Origin: Limiplasma sp045540635
Lineage (GTDB): Bacteria; Bacillota; Clostridia; Christensenellales; Aristaeellaceae
DNA: 6,821 nt
Assembly: GCA_045540635.1 (NCBI GenBank)
Contig: JAZQHO010000015.1
Coordinates: 1-6,821 of the forward strand
Reading direction: 5' to 3'
Part shown: positions 1 through 5,967 of the stretch, piece by piece
Numbering within the stretch: the stretch's first letter is position 1
How the letters are laid out: each line of letters begins with the position of its first letter
Program-made: the position numbers and the translations under genes
The notes under the pieces: generated by a model
What the model was told of the DNA's origin: nothing
Databases searched by the model: none
What the model saw: only the letters and a program-made list of their open reading frames with translations

Positions 1-156
1 CTTGTCGATCTCGTCGTACTTCATGGCGGCAGCGCTGCCCAGAGTAGACAGAGTCATGGTGATAGCGGCGGTCAGAGTGGTCTTGCCATGGTCAACGTGA
101 CCGATGGTGCCGATGTTAACGTGCGGCTTGGTGCGTTCAAATTTTGCCTTAGCCAT
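1..156 (-). CDS. tuf: Elongation factor Tu, N-terminal part (cut by window edge)
   Basis: EF-Tu is the GTPase that carries aminoacyl-tRNA to the ribosomal A site. Only the first 52 codons are in the window; the gene runs off the left edge. The protein begins MAKAKFERTKPHVNIGTIGH and carries the P-loop (G1) motif GHVDHGKT at residues 19-26, which is diagnostic of EF-Tu. The ATG at 156 is preceded by a strong AGGAGG at 166-171, nine bases upstream. A tRNA-Gly gene lies 52 bases upstream on the same strand, and the only clear promoter is ahead of that tRNA, so tuf is probably expressed from a tRNA-tuf transcript. It does not follow fusA here, unlike the common str-operon arrangement. Whether this is the only tuf copy cannot be seen. 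Confidence 0.97.
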   Translation of the reverse strand, partial: MAKAKFERTKPHVNIGTIGHVDHGKTTLTAAITMTLSTLGSAAAMKYDEIDK

Positions 157-208
157 TGGGATCGACCTCCTGTTATTCGTATCTTGTTCCGGCAGGGTTC
201 ATGCGGGA

Positions 209-282
209 TGGAGCGGGTGATGGGAATCGAACCCACGTGGCCAGCTTGGGAAGCTGGAGCTCTGCCATTGAGCTACACCCGC
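209..282 (-). tRNA. tRNA-Gly, anticodon CCC
   Basis: The minus strand folds into a complete 74-base cloverleaf. The acceptor stem is GCGGGTG/CACCCGC, the D stem GCTC/GAGC, the anticodon stem CCAGC/GCTGG around loop TTCCCAA, and the T arm has loop TTCGATT with a stem holding one G-T pair. The 3' CCA is encoded in the DNA. The anticodon CCC reads GGG. The discriminator U73 and the G1-C72, C2-G71 pairs fit bacterial glycine tRNA identity. It sits between a strong promoter (316-344) and tuf. Confidence 0.97.
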
Positions 283-315
283 AAGTCCGCATCTACCGAT
301 TACCAGACATGGGTT

Positions 316-344
316 ATTGTATCGTTTTTATTCTGTATTGTCAA
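316..344 (-). promoter_or_regulatory. Sigma-70/A-type promoter of tRNA-Gly-tuf
   Basis: On the minus strand a consensus -35 TTGACA (339-344) and a -10 TACAAT (316-321) are separated by exactly 17 bases. Transcription should start near 309, leaving a leader of roughly 27 bases before the tRNA 5' end at 282. The strength fits a tRNA/EF-Tu unit. No clear terminator was found between the upstream SRAP gene (stop at 389) and this promoter, so some read-through from that gene is possible. Confidence 0.88.
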
Positions 345-388
345 CCCTTTTTCAAAGTGAATAACCAAAGGCCTGCAGAACGTTGATT

Positions 389-1009
389 TTATACCCTCTT
401 TATGGCAAGCTGCGGTGTGTGGAAGAGACTTCGCAGATCTCCGTAGCTGATCGCAGGCGGTGCAAAAAGCCACCCATGGCGCGCCTGCCTGCTGTCCATA
501 ATAACCGGCATACGGTGGTGGTATGGGCTCATCTGCTCGTCTGCCGCTTGGGTAAGCACTGCAAAACCATCGTAGCCGCCGTGCTCGTAACCACCGCCAA
601 AGAGACCGTATACCCCGGCAAGAAACATGGCCTTCTCCCCCGGCAGTGAAAAGGCGAATTTCTCCTTTGTTTTGGCCCCGGAGGCGGTACGCCGCCATTC
701 GTAAAAGCCGCTCATGGGCACAAGGCAGCGGCGCTCACGCACGGCACGGCTGAACATGGGCGTTACATCCGCCTTTTCACTTCTGCTGTTGATGACCAGA
801 CCGCCACCTCCGCTGCGGGGAAAGCCCCACTTCATGGGCTTGACCGCCCAGCCCGACGGGGTCTGTATGATTACCGGCGCAACCTGTGAGGGAAAGATCT
901 CGCCTCTGTGGATCTCCGCTGCCGCAGGCGCATCCTTATTCAACTCGGCGATGATCCTTGCGATCTCCTCGTCGTTATCCTCCTGAGCGATATAGTACCG
1001 TCCGCACAT
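389..1009 (-). CDS. SRAP-domain abasic-site-binding protein (YedK/HMCES family)
   Basis: The SRAP (SOS response-associated peptidase) family protects abasic sites in single-stranded DNA by forming a covalent DNA-protein crosslink through the N-terminal cysteine. The 206-residue product starts MCGRYY, so removal of Met1 exposes the catalytic Cys2. The other family landmarks are present: INSRSE (Asn74), SGFYEW (Glu104) and HHRMPV (His164), matching the Asn, Glu and His of the YedK active site. The length is typical. The frame is open further upstream, with another Met at 1042, but only the start at 1009 places Cys at position 2. GAAAGG at 1018-1023 lies eight bases before it. The gene is monocistronic, divergent from the sortase gene, and driven by the promoter at 1092-1120. 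Its product would act on DNA in the cytoplasm. Family assignment is firm; SOS regulation is not shown. Confidence 0.96.
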   Translation of the reverse strand: MCGRYYIAQEDNDEEIARIIAELNKDAPAAAEIHRGEIFPSQVAPVIIQTPSGWAVKPMKWGFPRSGGGGLVINSRSEKADVTPMFSRAVRERRCLVPMSGFYEWRRTASGAKTKEKFAFSLPGEKAMFLAGVYGLFGGGYEHGGYDGFAVLTQAADEQMSPYHHRMPVIMDSRQARHGWLFAPPAISYGDLRSLFHTPQLAIKRV

Positions 1010-1091
1010 AAGCTTTACCTTTCTAAATTTTTCCTTTCTCATGCAGTATACACCGCTCGGGCACATCCTATACATGGTTTTTTTCCTAAGC

Positions 1092-1120
1092 ATTATAGCA
1101 TTTCCAGGAAGCGTATGCAA
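1092..1120 (-). promoter_or_regulatory. Promoter of the SRAP gene
   Basis: The minus strand has -35 TTGCAT (1115-1120), a 17-base spacer and a perfect -10 TATAAT (1092-1097). Transcription should begin near 1085, giving a 5' leader of about 75 bases before the ATG at 1009. Part of the -35 overlaps a degenerate LexA-like GAAT-N4-GTTT sequence, discussed as a weak finding. Confidence 0.83.
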
Positions 1121-1143
1121 ACATTTATTCCCCACCTGTCCGA

Positions 1144-1162
1144 TTGACATACCGACTGTCAA
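1144..1162. repeat. Inverted repeat overlapping the sortase promoter -35 (possible operator)
   Basis: TTGACA (1144-1149) is repeated in inverted orientation as TGTCAA (1157-1162) after a 7-base spacer. The left arm is the -35 box and the right arm lies inside the promoter spacer. A repressor bound here would block the promoter. With only 6 bp per arm, and one arm forced by the -35 consensus, chance is a real alternative. Confidence 0.4.
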
Positions 1163-1172
1163 AAAGTATAAT
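1144..1172 (+). promoter_or_regulatory. Promoter of the sortase-Nudix operon
   Basis: A full-consensus promoter: TTGACA (1144-1149), 17-base spacer, TATAAT (1167-1172). Transcription should start at about 1179-1180, leaving a leader of about 28 bases before the GTG at 1208. The in-frame ATG at 1187 would be only some eight bases from the transcript end and has no ribosome binding site. The -35 boxes of this promoter and of the divergent SRAP promoter are about 24 bases apart. Confidence 0.88.
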
Positions 1173-1194
1173 ATGATAATACAGAAATGCAGCA

Positions 1195-1200
1195 GGGAGG
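1195..1200 (+). promoter_or_regulatory. Ribosome binding site fixing the sortase GTG start
   Basis: GGGAGG lies seven bases upstream of the in-frame GTG at 1208. It lies downstream of the alternative ATG at 1187, which itself has only an A/T-rich stretch in front, so GTG is the supported start. Confidence 0.85.
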
Positions 1201-1207
1201 CGGGCTT

Positions 1208-3043
1208 GTGGAACAGGATCAGAACACTGTACAGCAGAAACCGGTCAGCCGCCGACGCTATTCCCCGGCCGCAGAAACGCATGTACCCGAAGTGCAGCAT
1301 ATGCAAGAGCCTGCTTTGAGCCCCGTACAGCAGGAATCAGCCATACAGCAGACCGCCCGTAGAAGAGCGCACCGCAACCGTACCGAAAACAGCATAACGG
1401 AGAAAGAACCGGTATCCGCTCCCGTTCAGAGTGAGATGCCTGTTTCAGCTGTTTTTGTTGCTCCCGATCCAGTCAAGCGCCCGGAAGAAGCACAAGTTCT
1501 TCAAGAGCCCCTGCCCCATGCACAGATCGTGGATGCTGCAAAACCCGAAAACCAAAAAGATGCTGCAAATCCTGATGTGCCCTCTGCTTTCCTCCCCGGC
1601 GAGCCGGCGCAGGAAAAACATATCGACAGTCCGGCCGCTAAGCTGCACAAACCCGAGAGGCTGCCGGAGACGAAGAAAACCAAATCGGCCGCCATAAGCG
1701 AGAAGCCACATAAAGAAAAAAACCAAAGGGCTGAAAAAGCCAAACCTGCAAAAGGAAAGGCGCTTTTGGAAAAGCCCGCAGCCATTGGTAAGAAAAAGGA
1801 TGCAGCATCGCACAAGCACGCATCCGAGTCCTTTGACATGCGGGTGGGCTACAGGCCCGATCCCACGAAGGACAGCCCTGCTGCCGAAGAGATCGCCAAG
1901 CGTACAGCAGCCACTCCTGCTGCCGGCAAAAAGCCCGCAAGGGACGAAACCGTACAACCCAAGCCCACAGCCTCCAAACCAGAGGCCGTGGTGTACCCTT
2001 CCCAATACACCTCCCAGAAGCAGGAACAGCAGCAGGAGTCTAAACACCCTCGCAAAACCAAGCCTGCCGTAAGCAGCGAAAAACCTCCGCTGAAAAAGCG
2101 CCTGCCCTATTACATCGGTATAGCCCTGTGCAGTCTGGTGCTCATCATCTCCGGCACGATGCTGATCCGTTACTACACGCAGATCTGGCGTGCCAACCAT
2201 GCATCCAACCAACTACGAAACCTCTACAACAGAACCACCGATGTACCTGCCGCCACCCCGGACCCGCAGCCGCAGCAGACTGCGGATGATGAAGAACCCA
2301 TTTTGTTCCCAGCCGAAGAGACACCTGCTCCCACTCCCACGCCCGAGGCTGACCGTCTTGCGGCTTTCCGGGATGCATGGCCGAAAAAATACCCCGGCAA
2401 CGAGCAGATGCACATTCAGGAGCGTTTTGATTCGCTCCGCCACCAGAACAAGGACATCGTCGGCTGGCTGACCATCGAAGGTGTGGTGGACGAGCCTGTT
2501 TTCCAGCGGGACAACAGCTTCTACCTGACCCACGATGCCACCGGCGCAAAGAATGCCACCGGCGCACTGTTTCTGGACGAGGGCTGCAATCTGCGCACCG
2601 TCCCCATGATGGCGCTGATCCACGGCCACAACATGAAAGAAGGCGCCATGTTCGGCTCGCTGAAAAAATACAAGGTGAAGGATGCTTCCTTCTACAAGTC
2701 GCATCCCTATGTAACTTTCGATACGCTGTACGAAAAAGCGACTTATGTGATCTTTGCGGTGGCAGAGGTCAACATCGTGCCGGGCAACACCCACTACTTC
2801 CCCTTCTGGCATCAGTTCAGCTTTGGCACCGAAGAAAGCTTCGATCATTTTGTTCTGCTCGCCAAGGAATATTCCCGCTTCAAGGTGGATATTGATGTAC
2901 AGCCCGGCGACCGCCTGCTGACGCTTGCCACCTGCAGCAGCGAGAATGATGACCTGCGCCTGATCGTGATGGCCCGCATGCTTCGGGAGAACGAGGATAC
3001 CATCAAGCTGTCCAACAGCATCTACAGCGCTACTGCCAAGTAA
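1208..3043 (+). CDS. srtB: Class B sortase with a long Lys/Pro-rich cytoplasmic N-terminal extension
   Basis: Sortases are membrane-bound cysteine transpeptidases that attach proteins to the cell wall or polymerise pili. From the GTG start the product has 611 residues. Residues 1 to about 295 form a low-complexity region rich in Lys, Pro, Ala, Glu and Gln with no recognised fold. Residues 301-323 form one hydrophobic membrane segment preceded by KKR, predicting the N-terminus inside and the C-terminus outside. A Pro/Thr/Glu-rich linker runs to about 385, and the sortase domain covers about 395-605. The catalytic residues are visible: His474 in IHGHNM, Cys576 in TLATCS and Arg584 in RLIVMAR. 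The GHNM-type His motif and domain layout fit class B. Usual class B enzymes have about 220-280 residues with the membrane segment near the N-terminus, so the extension is the oddity. The promoter at 1144-1172 and GGGAGG at 1195-1200 support its translation. A Nudix gene follows after nine bases. No sortase substrate is in the window, so the target is unknown. Confidence 0.93.
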   Translation: MEQDQNTVQQKPVSRRRYSPAAETHVPEVQHMQEPALSPVQQESAIQQTARRRAHRNRTENSITEKEPVSAPVQSEMPVSAVFVAPDPVKRPEEAQVLQEPLPHAQIVDAAKPENQKDAANPDVPSAFLPGEPAQEKHIDSPAAKLHKPERLPETKKTKSAAISEKPHKEKNQRAEKAKPAKGKALLEKPAAIGKKKDAASHKHASESFDMRVGYRPDPTKDSPAAEEIAKRTAATPAAGKKPARDETVQPKPTASKPEAVVYPSQYTSQKQEQQQESKHPRKTKPAVSSEKPPLKKRLPYYIGIALCSLVLIISGTMLIRYYTQIWRANHASNQLRNLYNRTTDVPAATPDPQPQQTADDEEPILFPAEETPAPTPTPEADRLAAFRDAWPKKYPGNEQMHIQERFDSLRHQNKDIVGWLTIEGVVDEPVFQRDNSFYLTHDATGAKNATGALFLDEGCNLRTVPMMALIHGHNMKEGAMFGSLKKYKVKDASFYKSHPYVTFDTLYEKATYVIFAVAEVNIVPGNTHYFPFWHQFSFGTEESFDHFVLLAKEYSRFKVDIDVQPGDRLLTLATCSSENDDLRLIVMARMLRENEDTIKLSNSIYSATAK

Positions 3044-3052
3044 GGAGAAACC

Positions 3053-3457
3053 ATGAAAACCGTCGAAGTCGTTGCGGCGCTTCTGTGCCGTGGGAATCGT
3101 TTCCTCATCTGCCGCCGTCCGCTACACAAGGCACGAGCCGGATTGTACGAATTTCCCGGCGGCAAGGTAGAGTCCGGCGAAACGCCGCAGGCAGCACTGG
3201 CGCGAGAATGCATCGAAGAGCTGAACATCCGCCCCATGGTCTGCGAGCCTGTTCAGGATGTGTACCACACCTATCCCGATCTGACCATTCACCTGACCCT
3301 CTACCGAGCTGAGGTGCCTGTGGGCGAGCCGCAGCCACTGGAGCACGATGATCTGCAATGGATCACGCTGAGCCAGCTGGATGCCTATCCCTTCTGCCCT
3401 GCTGATATTTCTTTTCACGCTGCCATCCGTAAACTTCCGCAGCTGATGGAGCAATAA
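3053..3457 (+). CDS. MutT-like Nudix hydrolase, (deoxy)nucleoside triphosphate pyrophosphohydrolase
   Basis: Nudix enzymes cleave nucleoside diphosphate derivatives linked to another moiety; short MutT-like ones hydrolyse NTPs, often oxidised dNTPs such as 8-oxo-dGTP, to monophosphates. The 134-residue product has the Nudix box at residues 37-59: Gly37, Glu43, Arg51-Glu52 and Glu55-Glu56, the last being metal ligands. The usual Gly near the box end is Asn58. The RRPLHKARAGLYEFPGGK stretch just before the box, and the length, resemble MutT and small CTP pyrophosphohydrolases. The start is set by GGAG at 3044-3047. The gene is nine bases behind the sortase stop with no promoter of its own, so the two are probably co-transcribed. 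It ends before the hairpin at 3466-3507. The exact substrate cannot be told from sequence. Confidence 0.93.
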   Translation: MKTVEVVAALLCRGNRFLICRRPLHKARAGLYEFPGGKVESGETPQAALARECIEELNIRPMVCEPVQDVYHTYPDLTIHLTLYRAEVPVGEPQPLEHDDLQWITLSQLDAYPFCPADISFHAAIRKLPQLMEQ

Positions 3458-3459
3458 GC

Positions 3460-3507
3460 AAAAAAAACCCCCGCTTCCGTGCCATAACCGGCATGGAAGC
3501 GGGGGTT
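3460..3507 (-). terminator. Intrinsic terminator between convergent operons
   Basis: Arms at 3466-3483 and 3490-3507 pair over 18 bp around loop ATAACC, with one G-T pair (3479/3494). On the minus strand the GC-rich stem is followed by eight T (complement of A at 3460-3467; the last two overlap the stem base), a classic terminator for ribU-tsaE-tsaB-rimI. On the plus strand the stem is followed only by TTGTCGC, so termination of the sortase-Nudix transcript should be weaker. That transcript, however, folds without a mismatch (G-U), whereas the minus-strand RNA has an A-C mismatch there. Confidence 0.92.
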
Positions 3508-3537
3508 GTCGCTATGCAGTTGAAGTGATGGGCAGGC

Positions 3538-4032
3538 TCATTCCTGTGGGGTCACTGGGATATCCTCAAAATCTTCTTCCGGCTCAGGCATATCCTGACA
3601 GACCATCAGCAAGGCATCCTCGCCGTTATCCTCATAATAACGCTTGCGGTAGCCCAGCTCGATAAAGCCAAGCTTTTTGTACATGGACTGCGCCACCAGA
3701 TTGCTGCGGCGTACCTCCAGCATCATATAGTCCACCCCCAGATTGGCGGCGTACTGCTTCAACGCTTCGGTAACTGCTCTGCCTACGCCCTTGCCCCTGT
3801 GCTCGGCGGCAACGGCAATGTTGGTGATATGTCCTTCGTCCATCACCATCCATGCCCCGGCATAGGCGATGACCTTTCCGTCCTCCTCTGCCACCATATA
3901 GCGTGCACAGACATTCTTGGTCATTTCGTCAATGAAGCTCTGCTCCGACCATGGGGTGGGAAAGGTAGCCAACTCGATGGCATGCACCTGCGGCACATCC
4001 TCAAGGGTCATACGCCGTACGGTCACACTCAT
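3538..4032 (-). CDS. rimI: Ribosomal protein S18 alanine N-acetyltransferase (RimI, GNAT family)
   Basis: RimI transfers an acetyl group from acetyl-CoA to the N-terminal alanine of ribosomal protein S18. The 164-residue protein has the GNAT acetyl-CoA-binding loop HRGKGVG (about 78-84), preceded by the ITNIAV strand. LEVR (105-108) supplies Glu106, and the following NLVAQSMYKKLGF supplies Tyr118, matching the catalytic Glu/Tyr pair of RimI. The RimI-typical YRKRYYEDNGEDALLM follows. The acidic tail (about 149-164) is longer than in E. coli RimI. The ATG at 4032 overlaps the tsaB stop by four bases (ATGA), with AAAGGAGG ending 10 bases upstream; longer forms would run into tsaB in another frame and are unlikely. 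It is the last gene of the operon, followed by the terminator at 3460-3507. Some RimI-like proteins near tsaB may have broader substrates, so S18 is family-based inference. Confidence 0.93.
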   Translation of the reverse strand: MSVTVRRMTLEDVPQVHAIELATFPTPWSEQSFIDEMTKNVCARYMVAEEDGKVIAYAGAWMVMDEGHITNIAVAAEHRGKGVGRAVTEALKQYAANLGVDYMMLEVRRSNLVAQSMYKKLGFIELGYRKRYYEDNGEDALLMVCQDMPEPEEDFEDIPVTPQE

Positions 4033-4739
4033 TTCTGCTGCGCCTCCTTTGCGGCGCGGGCTCTCTCCGCCTGCGGCGCACGCAGATAGACCGGGGCAAG
4101 CGTCAGATAATCCACTGCCTCCTCCTGACGCAGTTCGGCAAGCAATGCTACCGATGCAGGCCGCAGATAGCTGCAATGTGCAGGTGCAAATACTGCCCGC
4201 TCCCCCAACCGCTCCGCAATAGCCTGCCGATAGGTGGCGACACCGTCACCGAGGAAATACAGCCTCTCCTGCCCATCTGCCAAAGCCAGTACCTTATCCA
4301 GATAGTCCGGCAGCTTTTCGGCCATATCCGGCAGCAGTCGTACAGGCGGCATTCCGCTGCGGAACGCAGCACCATACACCTGACCGGCGCGGGCATCCTG
4401 AATGGGACAGATCACGCCGGTGGTCATACAAAGCCCGGAGGCCAACGCCTCCAAAGCGTCTACGCCAATGCAGGGTTTGCCTGCCCCGTGTGCCATCCCC
4501 TTGATAGCACTGACACCAATGCGCACGCCGGTAAAGGAGCCCGGGCCTGTCACTGCAGCGTACAGATCCACATCACTAACCGTAAGACCGCTGCGGGTAA
4601 GGGCTTCCTCCACCATGGGCAGCATGCTGACGGAATGTGTCATCTTGTTGACAGCCGCGCCTTCATAAGCCAGCGCTCCATCCTTCATAACAGCCACACC
4701 CGCCACCGGGCCGGAAGTGTCCATTGCAAGAATGATCAT
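4029..4739 (-). CDS. tsaB: tRNA threonylcarbamoyladenosine biosynthesis protein TsaB
   Basis: TsaB (YeaZ) is the non-catalytic ASKHA-fold partner that dimerises with TsaD. With TsaE they transfer the threonylcarbamoyl group to A37 of ANN-decoding tRNAs (t6A) in the cytoplasm. The 236-residue product starts MIILAMDTSG and carries the family signature TGPGSFTGVRIG at about 64-75, then GVSAIKGMA and IGVDALEAL. Length matches the family. The start at 4739 fits the MxxLAMDTS beginning and lies one base after the tsaE stop (TGA-T-ATG); its ribosome binding site (AAGGAG) is inside the end of tsaE. Its stop overlaps the rimI start. This tight packing implies translational coupling. tsaD is not in this cluster. 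Confidence 0.96.
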   Translation of the reverse strand: MIILAMDTSGPVAGVAVMKDGALAYEGAAVNKMTHSVSMLPMVEEALTRSGLTVSDVDLYAAVTGPGSFTGVRIGVSAIKGMAHGAGKPCIGVDALEALASGLCMTTGVICPIQDARAGQVYGAAFRSGMPPVRLLPDMAEKLPDYLDKVLALADGQERLYFLGDGVATYRQAIAERLGERAVFAPAHCSYLRPASVALLAELRQEEAVDYLTLAPVYLRAPQAERARAAKEAQQK

Positions 4740-4740
4740 A

Positions 4741-5208
4741 TCAGGCTTCTCCTTCCGCTTGCATGGCAGCTTCGTCGATCTGATGGAACCCACCCACCGG
4801 GGTAAGCTCCACTGCACGTTCTTCATCGCTCAGAGGGATCATCTCCACCTGTAGATAGCGTTCCGGGATGACCTCCTCTGCTCGGGAAGGCCACTCAATG
4901 ACAGATACGCCGTCACCATAGAGATACTCGTCCATGGACAGCTCGTACAGCTCCTCCGCATCCGAAAGGCGATACCAGTCGAAATGATAAAGGGGCATTC
5001 TTCCATCCTCATGCACCTGCAGGATGGTAAAGGTGGGGCTGGTCACATAGCCCTTTACACCGAGACCCCGGGCAATGCCACGGGTCAACTCGCTTTTGCC
5101 GGCACCCATATCCCCCAGCAGCAGCAGCACATCGCCGGGCTTAAGCTGCTTGGCAAGCCTTGCGCCAATGGCATGGGTCTGAGCAACACAATTGCTGTAA
5201 AAACGCAC
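4741..5208 (-). CDS. tsaE: tRNA threonylcarbamoyladenosine biosynthesis ATPase TsaE
   Basis: TsaE (YjeE) is the small P-loop ATPase of the bacterial t6A machinery, acting with TsaB and TsaD. The 155-residue product has Walker A GDMGAGKS at 32-39 (Ser instead of the more frequent Thr), then the family motifs TSPTFTIL (about 56-63), HFDWYRL and IEWPSR. Length is normal. The start codon is GTG at 5208, with GGAGG at 5216-5220 seven bases upstream; no ATG gives a plausible alternative. It lies 34 bases after the ribU stop, with no terminator and no convincing promoter in the gap, so it appears to be carried on the riboswitch-controlled ribU transcript. It is followed after one base by tsaB. Confidence 0.96.
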   Translation of the reverse strand: MRFYSNCVAQTHAIGARLAKQLKPGDVLLLLGDMGAGKSELTRGIARGLGVKGYVTSPTFTILQVHEDGRMPLYHFDWYRLSDAEELYELSMDEYLYGDGVSVIEWPSRAEEVIPERYLQVEMIPLSDEERAVELTPVGGFHQIDEAAMQAEGEA

Positions 5209-5242
5209 GAAATAACCTCCGACCGAACGTAGATGATGCCCT

Positions 5243-5893
5243 TTAACGGCGCTTGCCGTGCCCGTGCAGAATGGGCGACAGGGGCTTGTAGATCAGGTAG
5301 CCGACCACGCTGATGGCCACAAACTTGATCAGATTGAAGAGTGCAGTAATGTAGAAGATGAATGTCCAAGTATCGGTGACACCTGCAAACAGCTTACTGC
5401 CCATGCTCACCAGTGCTTCTTCGGTGATGCCGAAGGCCGGGAACATGATGAAGTAGTTGGCGAGAATGGCTGCGCCGATAGCGCATACTGTACCGACGAG
5501 CATGCCCGTCAGCGCTCCGCGGCGGGTCTTGTTGCTATGATAGATCAATCCGGCGGGGATCACCATGCCGCAGCCGACAATGAAATCGGCCAGTTCGCCA
5601 ACACCGCCGGAGGTGGTATGCAAAAGCCCGAGAACAGCTTTGATCAGCAGAATGATCACGCCCTCAACAGGGCCCATGGCGAATGCGCCAAGGAGCACGG
5701 GCAGATTGCTGAAATCCAGCTTGTAGAAGGGCACAGCAGGGAAAACGACGATCTCCAGCATGAACAGCACCGCTGCGATGGCAGAGAGAATGGCCATAGT
5801 GGCCAGATTACGGGTGGACATGTGCTTTTTGCGGGTGGTTTTCTGCCCGGTGGTATTGGTTGCGACGGTGGTTTCGTTGATGTTCTGATTCAT
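5243..5893 (-). CDS. ribU: Riboflavin transporter, ECF S component (RibU)
   Basis: RibU is the membrane substrate-binding subunit of an energy-coupling factor importer for riboflavin; it works with a shared EcfT and two ATPases encoded elsewhere. The 216-residue product has a polar Thr/Asn-rich N-terminal tail (1-27), then about six hydrophobic segments (near 29-50, 61-74, 76-92, 103-119, 126-151 and 177-202). The PFYKLDFSNLPVLLGAF stretch (55-71) corresponds to the conserved KxDxSDxP-type motif of RibU. The start is ATG 5893, with GAAGGAGGT at 5901-5908; an upstream in-frame TTG at 5911 overlaps this ribosome binding site and is rejected. An FMN riboswitch and terminator precede it, which confirms the riboflavin assignment. 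It is the first gene of the ribU-tsaE-tsaB-rimI unit. Confidence 0.95.
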   Translation of the reverse strand: MNQNINETTVATNTTGQKTTRKKHMSTRNLATMAILSAIAAVLFMLEIVVFPAVPFYKLDFSNLPVLLGAFAMGPVEGVIILLIKAVLGLLHTTSGGVGELADFIVGCGMVIPAGLIYHSNKTRRGALTGMLVGTVCAIGAAILANYFIMFPAFGITEEALVSMGSKLFAGVTDTWTFIFYITALFNLIKFVAISVVGYLIYKPLSPILHGHGKRR

Positions 5894-5909
5894 TGCCAGA
5901 ACCTCCTTC

Positions 5910-5948
5910 AAATAAAATGCCCCCGATGGCTACTACGCATCAGGGGCA
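5910..5948 (-). terminator. Intrinsic terminator, expression platform of the FMN riboswitch
   Basis: In the ribU leader the minus strand forms an 11-bp stem, TGCCCCTGATG with CATCGGGGGCA (one T-G pair; arms 5938-5948 and 5918-5928), with a 9-base loop and then TTTTATTT (5917-5910). It lies between the aptamer and the ribU ribosome binding site, which it does not include. This implies FMN-induced transcription termination rather than ribosome-site masking. The antiterminator partner was not resolved by eye. Confidence 0.88.
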
Positions 5949-5967
5949 ACCACGCATAACGCTAAGG

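Noticed and set aside
88..360. Plus-strand open frame across the tuf start and the tRNA gene
   Set aside because: It is antisense to EF-Tu and overlaps a complete tRNA; it is a fortuitous open frame.
1010..1306. N-terminal extension of the SRAP protein by up to 99 residues
   Set aside because: It would cross its own promoter at 1092-1120 and move the catalytic cysteine away from position 2, which the family chemistry requires.
1445..2212. Long minus-strand open frame (255 codons) opposite the sortase N-terminal region
   Set aside because: Its Cys/Phe/Leu/Gly-rich translation is the antisense of a Lys/Pro/Ala-rich coding frame, with no ribosome binding site or family motif. The plus strand has a strong promoter, a ribosome binding site and a recognisable C-terminal domain in the same frame.
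2535..2566. 14-base direct repeat (ATGCCACCGGCGCA) with an 18-base period inside the sortase domain
   Set aside because: The encoded stretch has the length expected in class B sortases at this place, so it reflects similar residues and codon use rather than a repeat expansion.
4176..4805. Plus-strand open frame (209 codons) opposite tsaB
   Set aside because: tsaB on the minus strand is unmistakable, and this frame shows no domain or ribosome binding site.
5209..5242. Possible separate promoter for tsaE in the ribU-tsaE gap
   Set aside because: The 34 bases hold the tsaE ribosome binding site but no -35/-10 pair. A TTGGAC within the ribU 3' end lacks a -10 at suitable spacing.
5258..5959. 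Plus-strand open frame (233 codons) opposite ribU
   Set aside because: It is a His/Asp/Gly-rich mirror of a membrane-protein gene and runs into the riboswitch leader; no signals support translation.
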